Source of the DNA: Deltaproteobacteria bacterium
Lineage (GTDB): Bacteria > Desulfobacterota > B13-G15 > RBG-16-54-18
DNA: 45,884 nt
Direction of reading: 5' to 3'
NCBI GenBank assembly: GCA_019308925.1
Contig: JAFDHG010000033.1
Location: 1-45,884, forward strand
Shown piece after piece: positions 31,837 to 39,430 of the stretch. The notes beneath the pieces were generated by a model. That model was not told the origin of the DNA, made no database searches, and was given only the letters and a program-made list of their open reading frames with translations. Within the stretch, counting starts at the first letter, position 1, and each line of letters begins with the position of its first letter. A program made the translations under genes and the position numbers.

Positions 31837-32256
31837 TTATACTTGAGCTATGTTGCTTACGAAATTTGCCCACTTTTTTCCATCTTCAGCTCCCATTTTT
31901 TCTAGGGAGATCCCTGCGCTAAAATAATATGATGTCCCCCTTGAGCAAAGGTCATACCACACAACCCTTCCTATCGCTTTGATCCTTTGGGCCTTCGGAG
32001 GTATCCATATGTCCAATTCTACCAATTTTTCATTCAATACGAGGAAAGGACCCAGCTTTACAGGTGCGTCTCCTTTCTGAATTATGAGACTATCATTTTC
32101 TAAGAATACCTGTACTTCTATTAAGAGGCCATCAAGGGAGACATTTTTGGTTTGCGACTTGACAGGTTGGTCATGTTTGGCTGTTCCCAACAACTTCATT
32201 CTTAACAGAAGAGGGATCTCCAATCTTTTGAACGTACGATGCTCAACCATTTGCAT
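31837..32256 (-). CDS. PilZ-domain protein
   Basis: The 139-residue product carries RTFKR near residue 7 (RxxxR) and NVSLDG near residue 39 ((D/N)xSxxG), the c-di-GMP-binding pattern of PilZ domains, followed by beta strands such as IKAIGRVVWYD and a C-terminal YYFSAGISLEKM. Single-domain PilZ proteins act as c-di-GMP-dependent adaptors. It stands alone on the minus strand. A -35-like TTGACA lies at 32447-32452 with a possible -10 (ACTAAT) 16 bases on. Confidence 0.75.
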   Translation of the reverse strand: MQMVEHRTFKRLEIPLLLRMKLLGTAKHDQPVKSQTKNVSLDGLLIEVQVFLENDSLIIQKGDAPVKLGPFLVLNEKLVELDIWIPPKAQRIKAIGRVVWYDLCSRGTSYYFSAGISLEKMGAEDGKKWANFVSNIAQV

Positions 32257-32694
32257 TTCTCACCTATAGCAAAAGATAGATTTTGGGATATATTAAGGGA
32301 TATAAAAATACCATTACAGGCTAAAACAAGGGCACCTCTGTAAACTTCTTCTCCTAACACGCCCAGGAGGTTGGGGTTAGGTTGTTACCTTATCTATCGC
32401 CTGTTAGAAACGAATATACAAAACATTAGTTTAAAAATCTAGCTATTGTCAAGCAAAACCTTGATCGGGTTAAACACGGATTTTAGACTTCAGAGACCCA
32501 AGAAGGGGTTTAAGGACAGGACATGGCCAACCCTGAGGGGCAATTTCCCCCTTGACCTTGCCGCATAGTAGGGGAAGAATAGGGTAAGTTGATGATAAAA
32601 CGTACTTCAAAGGCCAAATGGAATAATGGAGCTTATAAATTGCATATCTGAGTTAATGAAAACAGTGATTATGTTTTTGTAGGAGGTATTTGCT
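32257..32694. other. Intergenic region between diverging PilZ and peptidase genes
   Basis: It holds the possible PilZ promoter described above. The peptidase start has a clear TAGGAGG but no strong plus-strand promoter. An inverted CTCCT/AGGAG pair lies near 32352-32372. Nothing else could be supported. Confidence 0.5.
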
Positions 32695-33558
32695 ATGGAC
32701 AAAAAGGCTATGGGTTGGTTGCCCGATTATCCCGATTATCGGGATTATACCATAGGGCATAGGGAAGTAGAGCCGATGTTAAAGAAGGTGGGCCTAGCTA
32801 AACCGAGAAAGGGAGAAGTTCCGAAATCTGTTGATCTGAGGGAGTGGTGTCCACCTGTCGAGGATCAGGGGGAGCTTGGGTCTTGTACGGCCAATGCAGG
32901 AGTGGGGTTGGTGGAGTATTTTGAGCGCCGGGCCTTTGGGAGGCACATTGACGCCTCCCGCCTCTTTCTCTATAAGGTAACCAGAAACATCCTGAATTGG
33001 AAGGGGGATACTGGTGCCTTCCTCAGGACTACCATGGGTGCCATGGTGCTGTTCGGGGTTCCGCCAGAGGAATATTGGCCCTATGTAATTGAGGATTTTG
33101 ATGCAGAACCTCCACCTTTCTGTTACGCCTTCGCCCAGAACTACCAGGCCATCAAATACCTGCGCCTCGACCCACCCGATACCTCTAAAGAGGATCTTTT
33201 GATCCAGATAAAGGGGGTTTTGGCTGCTGGGGTTCCTTCGATGTTTGGCTTTACCGTCTATAGCTCCATATCCGAGGCAGGCCCTGAAGGAAAGATCCCC
33301 TTTCCCTGTCCTGGGGAGAAGATCATCGGTGGTCATGCCATAGTAGCGATGGGGTATGATGATAAGGTCAAGATCGTAAACCCCACCTGCGCTGCGGAGA
33401 CCCAAGGGGCCCTCCTCATCCGCAACTCCTGGGGCGAGGGGTGGGGGGATAAGGGATACGGCTGGCTCCCCTATGAGTATGTCTTAAAAGGCTTGGCCAT
33501 CGACTGGTGGGTTCTGCTCAAGAACGAGTGGGTCGATACCGGGGAGTTTAAGCTTTAA
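32695..33558 (+). CDS. Papain-like (C1) cysteine peptidase
   Basis: The 287-residue product has the catalytic region DQGELGSCTANAGV (Gln and nucleophile Cys64), the His region IGGHAIVAMGYDD and the Asn region LIRNSWGEGWGDKGYGW. The start (MGWLPDYPDYRDYTIGHR) and VDLREWCPPVEDQ are as in prokaryotic C1 peptidases without a long pro-part. No signal peptide is visible. The gene runs convergent with the FmdE gene and overlaps its end by four bases. Confidence 0.88.
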   Translation: MDKKAMGWLPDYPDYRDYTIGHREVEPMLKKVGLAKPRKGEVPKSVDLREWCPPVEDQGELGSCTANAGVGLVEYFERRAFGRHIDASRLFLYKVTRNILNWKGDTGAFLRTTMGAMVLFGVPPEEYWPYVIEDFDAEPPPFCYAFAQNYQAIKYLRLDPPDTSKEDLLIQIKGVLAAGVPSMFGFTVYSSISEAGPEGKIPFPCPGEKIIGGHAIVAMGYDDKVKIVNPTCAAETQGALLIRNSWGEGWGDKGYGWLPYEYVLKGLAIDWWVLLKNEWVDTGEFKL

Positions 33559-34172
33559 GCATCAGTGCAGTACCTTGAGAAGCAGGGGAGGCAGAGGGTC
33601 TTTCCATTACAGATCCTTGCCCGCGTCTCCATACATTCTTCTCCGCAAAGGTCGCACCGGAGGTTGTTGAAGACCATGGCCTTAGGGGGAGGCTCTATTT
33701 CGGCCTCCTTTACCTCAAAGAAGACCTTATTGGGTATCTCCAGGAGGGAGAGGGCGATCCGTCGATGGTTTTCTTTAAACCTTTTTTGCTCCCTTTCATT
33801 AGCATCGCCCGCTAATACTTTCTTGGACAAGGCTGGGTGACCGGGGTACTGTTGCCAGATGTCGCCCTGGCCCTTGGCATAGAGCCTGACGACCTGGTTA
33901 TTGTCCCGCCGTCCGAAGAAGTAGACATGCTTGCCATGATCCCAAAACTTTATGTTCCCTTTGCCAAAGGTGCAGCCGGTGATTACCTGAACGGCGTCAA
34001 AGGCACAGGAGTTGTTAGAGACAATGGCAAAGAGGTCCTCATGGGGAGGAGTTATCCCCAGGAGTTGGAGACTATAGGTGGAGGCCTTGTAGCCGATGAC
34101 CAAACCCGGACAGAGGTGTCCGTGGAAATCCACACAACGAGAAAGCAATATCGGTATTGGTTGCTCTTTCAC
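33555..34172 (-). CDS. FmdE-family protein with a C-terminal zinc finger
   Basis: The 205-residue product shows VDFHGHLCPGLVIGYKAS and SCAFDAVQVITGCTFGKGN, the metal-site pattern of the FmdE domain (His and Cys near residues 14-19), and then a zinc finger (RCDLCGEECMETR...CLPCFSRYC). FmdE-like proteins accompany molybdenum or tungsten enzymes or metal importers; the biochemical function is uncertain. The start overlaps the ABC ATPase stop (ATGA), so it belongs to the transporter operon. This links the transporter to metal or cofactor delivery. Confidence 0.88.
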   Translation of the reverse strand: MKEQPIPILLSRCVDFHGHLCPGLVIGYKASTYSLQLLGITPPHEDLFAIVSNNSCAFDAVQVITGCTFGKGNIKFWDHGKHVYFFGRRDNNQVVRLYAKGQGDIWQQYPGHPALSKKVLAGDANEREQKRFKENHRRIALSLLEIPNKVFFEVKEAEIEPPPKAMVFNNLRCDLCGEECMETRARICNGKTLCLPCFSRYCTDA

Positions 34173-35770
34173 TTTTGCCCCCTTTCTTCTTCAGCGAATC
34201 TCCTCCAATAATTGTCTGCCCCCTCATATTTGTGGCGGTCGAGGTCGAGGACTTGATCGGCCACCTTGGAGGCGAGTCCCAAATCGTGGGTGATGAAGGT
34301 CAAGGAAAACCCCATCTCGGCCTGTAATTCGAGCAAGAGGTGCAGAATATCTGAGCGCAGAACCGGATCTATCCCTGCGGTGACCTCATCAGCAATAAGG
34401 AGGGTAGGACTGAGGACGATCCCTCTGGCAATGGCCAACCTGGCGATCTCGCCCCCGCTCAGGTGGTGTGGGTACTCTTGGAGAAAGGCGGTAGTGGTTG
34501 GCAAGGCGACCAACTCGAGGGACTGTTTAATGAGGAGGGATCGCTCCTCTTTTCTCCCGGGGCCATGGAGCAAAAGGGGTTCCTCCACCACCTCCCTCAC
34601 GGTGAAACGGTGGCTTATGGTCTCATGGGGGTTTTGGGGGATGAGCTGCACCTCTCTCTTTAGATCGGAGAGGTTGTAAGTGACCTTTCCCTGGAAGTGG
34701 CGTATCTGCCTTGCCATGACCCTGGCAAGGGTAGTCTTACCACTGCCCACCTTACCCACTACGGCAATGGTCTCACCCCTTTTGATCTCCAGGGAGACGG
34801 GGGGGAAGACCTCTTTCCCCTCATAGCTTACGGTGACACCCTCCAAGTGACAGACAGTCTCAATTCCTCCCAGTAGGCAGCGGATAAGACGACCAGGGGA
34901 GACCTCCTGCAGGGGAGGGAAGACCTTTGAGCATTCCTTCTGTTTCTGAAAGCATCGAGGGGCATAGGGGCACCCCTCTCCCCCTGCCGGTGCCCTCTTC
35001 ATCCTCTCCAATTCCTTCTTGCGGTCAAGGGATGGGGAACTTCTGATAAACTGGCGTGTATAAGGGTGTAGCGGTTTACTGAAGACCTCCTCCTTTGGTC
35101 CTACCTCTACCGAGGTTCCCCGAATGATGAAGATCACCTCGTCAGCCAATCTCTGTGCCTCCTCGACATTGTTGGTCACAAGGAGTATCCCCTTTTCTGT
35201 CTTGAGCCCTTCGATAATCTCCCAAACCCTCCTTTTGCTTTTCCTATCCATAGAAGAGGTAGGTTCGTCAAGCAGCAGTATGGGAGGGTCGAGGATCATG
35301 GCATTCAGAAAGAGGGCCTTTTGCCTCTCGCCGCCGCTTACCTGGTGGGGGTATCTCTCCAAGAGGCCCGGGGAGAGCCCAAGGCTCTTTATCCATCCCT
35401 CCAAATCGATGCGTGGGGGCACCCCTCGTTTTCTCGACACCTCCAGGATTTGATACGTCAGGGGAAAAGAGGGGTCAAACCAGTTGAAGCTATTCTGGAA
35501 GACCATGGAGACCTTGGTCCAGCGATAGTCTCTTAAATTCCTTATCGCTCCTAAGGGTAATCTCTCCTCCCCAATCCTGATGGCTCCCTCCATCTTGGCC
35601 TCATCGATCAATCCCATAATGGCCCTGGCGATGGTGCTCTTGCCACTGCCCGACTCACCGAGGATGGCCACAAGCGTTCCTGTCTTCAACTCAAAGGAGA
35701 GCTCCCGTGCAGCCACCACGGCCTCTCCCCCTCTAACATATTCTACCTGGAGACCTTCAACAGCAATCAC
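34169..35770 (-). CDS. ABC transporter ATPase, DppD and DppF halves fused
   Basis: The start is the GTG at 35768-35770, which overlaps the permease stop and has GAGGAG ahead. The product has two complete ATPase domains: GESGSGKST, SGGERQKALFLNAM and LLDEPTSSMD in the first, and GKVGSGKTT, SGGEIARLAIARG and LIADEVTAGID in the second. Between them is the Cys motif of the peptide/nickel family (CPYAPRCFQKQKECSKVFPP), which in other members binds an Fe-S cluster. Usually DppD and DppF are separate genes. Confidence 0.92.
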   Translation of the reverse strand: MIAVEGLQVEYVRGGEAVVAARELSFELKTGTLVAILGESGSGKSTIARAIMGLIDEAKMEGAIRIGEERLPLGAIRNLRDYRWTKVSMVFQNSFNWFDPSFPLTYQILEVSRKRGVPPRIDLEGWIKSLGLSPGLLERYPHQVSGGERQKALFLNAMILDPPILLLDEPTSSMDRKSKRRVWEIIEGLKTEKGILLVTNNVEEAQRLADEVIFIIRGTSVEVGPKEEVFSKPLHPYTRQFIRSSPSLDRKKELERMKRAPAGGEGCPYAPRCFQKQKECSKVFPPLQEVSPGRLIRCLLGGIETVCHLEGVTVSYEGKEVFPPVSLEIKRGETIAVVGKVGSGKTTLARVMARQIRHFQGKVTYNLSDLKREVQLIPQNPHETISHRFTVREVVEEPLLLHGPGRKEERSLLIKQSLELVALPTTTAFLQEYPHHLSGGEIARLAIARGIVLSPTLLIADEVTAGIDPVLRSDILHLLLELQAEMGFSLTFITHDLGLASKVADQVLDLDRHKYEGADNYWRRFAEEERGQK

Positions 35771-36609
35771 CCTTGTTGTCTCCTCAATCTTGGTTCCACC
35801 ATTTCTTCCATCATGGCTCCAAGAACCCCCAGGCTGATCAGTAGCAGTGACAGGGCGACAGAGGGACCTAAGAGCCACGACCACCAGTTGGGAAAACCAG
35901 GATACTCCAGGGCGTTGCGCAACATCCCCCCCCAGCTTTTCCCCTCAAAGGCACATACCCCCAAAAAAGAGGCGATGGCCTCCAGAAATACACCCATCTT
36001 GAACTTCCTCACCACGGCCAGCATGATCAGGGGGTAAAGTTCTGGCAATACGTGTCTGATCAGCAGATAAGGCCTCTTTGCCCCCAATCCCTCGGCATAT
36101 CTTACGTAAGGTTTGGTCAAGGTCTCTTTGATCTTCTCGCGGAAAATTCTGGTGCTATGGGCCCAGAGGAAAAACGAGAGCAGAAGGATCAACCGGACGG
36201 CATCTACCTCTATGTATACTCCAAAGAGGATGATCAGCAGGAGGGAGGGGATGGTGATCATCAGGTCAACAAACCTCATGAGGACCTGTTCCATTGCCCA
36301 CCCCATTGTGGTGGCGAGGAAACTGAAGAGGATGGCGATAAAAGTTCCCAACAGCGCACAACCAAATCCTATCCATAGGGTATACCTCGCCCCCCAGATC
36401 ACCTCACTGAGGATATCTTGTCCCAAATCGTTGGTTCCTAGAATATGGCGCAGATTGTAGGTGAGGAAGGGACTGGTAACGTAGTCACCCTCCGGATAAG
36501 GGGCCATCCAGAAAGGGAAGATGGCCAGAAGAAAAAAGATGAGGATTATCCCGAGGCAGGCCCAGGCGAGCTTTTCCCTTTTCAGGTATCCCCAGTACTG
36601 AATGTGCAT
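35767..36609 (-). CDS. ABC permease, DppC/NikC-like
   Basis: The 280-residue product has about six membrane segments and the family EAA loop around YAEGLGAKRPYLLIRHVLPELYPLI. An N-terminal segment with PFLTYNLRHILGTNDLGQDIL is typical of DppC-type permeases. It overlaps the DppB-type permease by one base and the ATPase by four. Confidence 0.92.
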   Translation of the reverse strand: MHIQYWGYLKREKLAWACLGIILIFFLLAIFPFWMAPYPEGDYVTSPFLTYNLRHILGTNDLGQDILSEVIWGARYTLWIGFGCALLGTFIAILFSFLATTMGWAMEQVLMRFVDLMITIPSLLLIILFGVYIEVDAVRLILLLSFFLWAHSTRIFREKIKETLTKPYVRYAEGLGAKRPYLLIRHVLPELYPLIMLAVVRKFKMGVFLEAIASFLGVCAFEGKSWGGMLRNALEYPGFPNWWSWLLGPSVALSLLLISLGVLGAMMEEMVEPRLRRQQG

Positions 36610-37532
36610 TATTCCCTCACCCCCAATCTTTTGTTTATCAGGTCCGCCGCAAGGTTAAACCCCAACACCGACATGGTGAGCAGGAGGATGATCCCGTTGA
36701 TAAGGGGGTAGTCCCGTGAGAGGATGGCCTCCTGAAGGAGAGAACCCAGTCCAGGATAGTGGAATACAACCTCCACGACAATTCCCGCTGTCAACAGGGT
36801 GCCCAATGACACGGCTAACCTCTGGATCCAGAGGGGAAGGATGTTCCTGGCTAGGTGAAGGTATTTGATCCTCGTATTCCCCACCTCCTTGGCCTGAAGG
36901 GCGAGGACGAAGGGTTCCTTCAGGAGAAAGACCACGTTGTTTCGAGTCAGGAGGAAGTTCAGGGTGACGTGGGAGACAATGAGGGTTAGGGTGGGGAGAA
37001 CGAGATATTGAAAGACCTCCAAGGGACCGGAGCCGGAGATGGAGGTGACCCCTCCCGGGAAGAAGCGATAATAAAAGAGGTAAAGGAGCACACCGCCCGA
37101 GACCATTGGCGGGAGGGCACCGAGGCCGATAAAGGTAAAGAGCCCCAGGCGGTCGAAAGGGCTGTCTTTCCTGGTGCCCGCCTCCATCCCGAAGATGAAG
37201 CCTATCAAAGCAGAAAAGAGGAAGGCCGGCACGACCAAAAACAGACTCCTCCTTCCATAATCCCAGAGGAGGTGGGATACCTCCTCCTGCTCCACTAGGG
37301 AGTAGCCCAACTCCCCAACAAAGATATTTTTCAAAGAGGTAAGGACTTGTTCATAGATGGGTTTGTCCAATCCGTAACGAGCCCTGAGGGATTCTAATAG
37401 GGCCGGGGGGACCTCGGCTATAGGGTCGTTATAATAGAGCTCCAGCGGGTCCCCCGGCAAAAGATGTGGGAGGGTAGAGAGGAAGGTCAAGATGAGAAAA
37501 AAGGCTATGGTATAGGATACAAATAGCCTCAC
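36609..37532 (-). CDS. ABC permease, DppB/NikB-like
   Basis: The 307-residue product has about six membrane segments and starts LFVSYTIAFFLILTFL, then LPGDPLELYYNDP and YGLDKPIYEQVL, patterns of DppB-type permeases. The EAA loop lies near KEVGNTRIKYLHLARNILPLW. It overlaps the binding protein gene by four bases. Confidence 0.92.
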   Translation of the reverse strand: MRLFVSYTIAFFLILTFLSTLPHLLPGDPLELYYNDPIAEVPPALLESLRARYGLDKPIYEQVLTSLKNIFVGELGYSLVEQEEVSHLLWDYGRRSLFLVVPAFLFSALIGFIFGMEAGTRKDSPFDRLGLFTFIGLGALPPMVSGGVLLYLFYYRFFPGGVTSISGSGPLEVFQYLVLPTLTLIVSHVTLNFLLTRNNVVFLLKEPFVLALQAKEVGNTRIKYLHLARNILPLWIQRLAVSLGTLLTAGIVVEVVFHYPGLGSLLQEAILSRDYPLINGIILLLTMSVLGFNLAADLINKRLGVRE

Positions 37533-39040
37533 TGCTTCCTTTCGACAAAGATCAGTTTGTTAAGAGGCAGGGGAATCCCGAAGGCGACTCCCCCTGGCGT
37601 CAGGTAGAATTCTGCCTTGTCACTAAAGGCATAATACCAGGTCGGGTAATAAAGGGTCAAGGCAGGGAGCTTCTCGGCATAGACCTCCTGAAATTTGCAC
37701 ATGACCTTTCTTCGCTCCTCTTTGTCCCTTAACCTTTCCACCTTCTTTAAGAGGGCCTTCAACTGTGCGTCCTCGAACCTGGCGCTGTATGTGACCTTCT
37801 GGGTGATGAATTTAACCATCATTGAGGGCGCTCCACCAAGACCGCCGTGCCCCGTGATGGCGAGATCGAAATTGTCCTTCATGATCAGGGCATCGGCCGT
37901 GTTTAAGTCGTAGAATCGCACTTTTACCTTCAGACCCACCCCTTTCAATGCCTTCTGGACAAACTCTGCATCCTTGCGGAAGCGGCTAGAGGCGATCATC
38001 GTAATCTCGGTGGGGAGGTTGGCCTTTCGGATTAAACGCCTTGTCATCTCCGGCCTATACGGGTATTGATTTGAAGAGGGACAGTACCAGGGATTATCAT
38101 CTGGGAGAAAATTGGGATTCCCCTTTTTGGCAAAGCCCATCTTCACGATTTTTACCATGGCCTCCCGATCTATGGCGTAGGCAATGGCCTGCCTGGCCTT
38201 TTGGTGGGTAAAGGGGCCTTTGCGCGTATTGAACAAGAGCTTCAAATTCCAGTAGGATGGGCCGGAGATTACCTTTAGCCCATTTTCCTGCATGCGGGGG
38301 ATCATCTTGCCGTTTATCCGGGCCATGTCTATCTCCCCGTTTATGAGGGCCTGGTGTTGGTCAGGCACCTTTTTGAAGATGACCTTCTCGAACTTGGGTT
38401 TCCCCATGAAGTAGTCATGATTGGCCCGGTAGATGTACAGGTCCTCGCCCTTGTGGTATTCCTCTAAGATAAAGGGACCAGTGCCAATAAAAGAGCGAGG
38501 CGCCGTGAAATGGTACGGATCTCCCACACCCTTCCAGATATGTTCAGGAATGATAAGCATGGTCCCCACATAGTGGCCGATAAAGTCCGGATTTGGGCCC
38601 TTGAGGTATACAGTGACCTTCCTTCCCTTGACCTGAACATCTTTGATTAGACAGGAGACCTTACCGTAAAAGGGGACGGGGTACTTAATAATGTATCGGA
38701 AGGTAAAAGCCACATCCCGGGCCGTGAGGGGCTTTCCATCATGCCAGAGGATTCCCTCTCGAATCAGGAAGGTCCAGCTATTTTCCTTCTCATTATAGGA
38801 CCACTTCTCTGCCAAGAAGGGGATGGTCCCCTTTTGGTCCTTCCACACCAAGGTATCAAAAAGGAGAGAGGCCCTGCAGTATCCTGGTCCACGGGGGACA
38901 CAGGTGTAGGGATTTGGATAGCCCCAGGAGGCCCTCAGACCGGTTGCATCCCCGAGGACAATGGTCTGCGCCCTACCTGTGGGGATAAGGGTTAGCAATA
39001 AAAAGAACAGGAAAGACAACAAGATATAAATTCTCTTCAT
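37529..39040 (-). CDS. Periplasmic binding protein of the peptide/nickel family (SBP_bac_5)
   Basis: The 503-residue product has a signal peptide ending at PTGRAQ and the family-5 patterns FLAEKWSYNEKENSWTFLIR, LWHDGKPLTARDVAFTF and QAIAYAIDREAMVKI. Ligands in this family are peptides, nickel chelates, heme or sugars and cannot be read here. The FmdE protein at the end of the operon makes a metal or cofactor ligand plausible. The start at 39038-39040 has GGAGGTGA, placed right after the T-run of the hairpin at 39057-39109. Confidence 0.9.
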   Translation of the reverse strand: MKRIYILLSFLFFLLLTLIPTGRAQTIVLGDATGLRASWGYPNPYTCVPRGPGYCRASLLFDTLVWKDQKGTIPFLAEKWSYNEKENSWTFLIREGILWHDGKPLTARDVAFTFRYIIKYPVPFYGKVSCLIKDVQVKGRKVTVYLKGPNPDFIGHYVGTMLIIPEHIWKGVGDPYHFTAPRSFIGTGPFILEEYHKGEDLYIYRANHDYFMGKPKFEKVIFKKVPDQHQALINGEIDMARINGKMIPRMQENGLKVISGPSYWNLKLLFNTRKGPFTHQKARQAIAYAIDREAMVKIVKMGFAKKGNPNFLPDDNPWYCPSSNQYPYRPEMTRRLIRKANLPTEITMIASSRFRKDAEFVQKALKGVGLKVKVRFYDLNTADALIMKDNFDLAITGHGGLGGAPSMMVKFITQKVTYSARFEDAQLKALLKKVERLRDKEERRKVMCKFQEVYAEKLPALTLYYPTWYYAFSDKAEFYLTPGGVAFGIPLPLNKLIFVERKQ

Positions 39041-39056
39041 CTTCTCACCTCCACAT

Positions 39057-39109
39057 AAAAAAAGTCACAAAGGTTTCAGAGGCTTCTGCCTCTTTTGGGC
39101 CTTCGTGAC
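39057..39109 (-). terminator. Attenuator-like hairpin before the ABC binding protein gene
   Basis: On the minus strand GTCACGAAGG pairs with CCTTTGTGAC (39100-39109 with 39064-39073) around an inner stem AGAGGC/GCCTCT, and TTTTTTT follows. The T-run ends seven bases before the ribosome binding site. A terminator between promoter and first gene suggests regulated readthrough. No leader peptide of note is seen. Confidence 0.65.
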
Positions 39110-39141
39110 CCTGTTGTTTCGATCACCAAATTTTCATAAAA

Positions 39142-39170
39142 ACCGTAAGACATTTGCCCCTCTTTGTCAA
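39142..39170 (-). promoter_or_regulatory. Possible promoter of the ABC-FmdE operon
   Basis: On the minus strand TTGACA (39165-39170), 17-base spacer and TACGGT (39142-39147). The -10 is poor. Confidence 0.4.
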
Positions 39171-39231
39171 GGGCCTTATTTTTTTAAACTGTGAAATCTG
39201 GGGCAGAAAAAGGGGCGATGGAAACAAGGGG

Positions 39232-39260
39232 TTGACAGAGGAGGGGGGATATGTTAATTA
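39232..39260 (+). promoter_or_regulatory. Promoter of the aminotransferase leader
   Basis: TTGACA (39232-39237), 17-base spacer and TAATTA (39255-39260). Transcription would start near 39267, at the first arm of the attenuator. Confidence 0.7.
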
Positions 39261-39266
39261 CACAGC

Positions 39267-39418
39267 AGAGAGGGGCCAAATGGGTTTAATGAATCTTTAC
39301 CTTTATTATTATGTGGGGGAAAATAGGAGCCTATGGGCCTCTCTGTAGTGATGATCTGAAAGCAAAAAGGATTACCAGGGGCCGATGGGCACAATGCTTA
39401 TCGGCCCTTAATTTTTTT
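39267..39418 (+). promoter_or_regulatory. Ribosome-mediated attenuator (tyrosine-codon leader)
   Basis: Four arms are visible. Arm 1 AGAGAGGGGCC (39267-39277) pairs with arm 2 GGGCCTCTCT (39335-39344). Arm 2 can instead pair with arm 3 AGGGGCC (39377-39383), giving an antiterminator. Arm 3 GGGCCGAT (39379-39386) pairs with arm 4 ATCGGCCC (39400-39407), followed by TTAATTTTTTT: the terminator. A ribosome stalled at the Tyr codons would cover arm 1 and leave arm 2 free; one at the leader stop would cover arm 2. Confidence 0.8.
39280..39348 (+). CDS. Leader peptide with a Tyr run, 22 aa
   Basis: The peptide is M-G-L-M-N-LYLYYY-V-G-E-N-R-S-L-W-A-S-L; Tyr codons are at 39298-39300 and 39304-39312 (three in a row). 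The ribosome binding site is GAGAGGGG. Stop TAG 39346-39348 lies just after arm 2 of the attenuator. There is no Lys codon, which argues against lysine control. Confidence 0.75.
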   Translation: MGLMNLYLYYYVGENRSLWASL

Positions 39419-39430
39419 GGAGGTGACTCC

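Noticed and set aside
32794-33405. Minus-strand frame of 203 codons opposite the papain-like peptidase
   Set aside because: The plus-strand frame carries the Cys, His and Asn catalytic motifs; the minus frame has none and no ribosome binding site.
39267-39430. Lysine riboswitch before the DapL-like gene
   Set aside because: The conserved L-box segments are absent, and a leader peptide with four-arm attenuator pairing explains the region fully.
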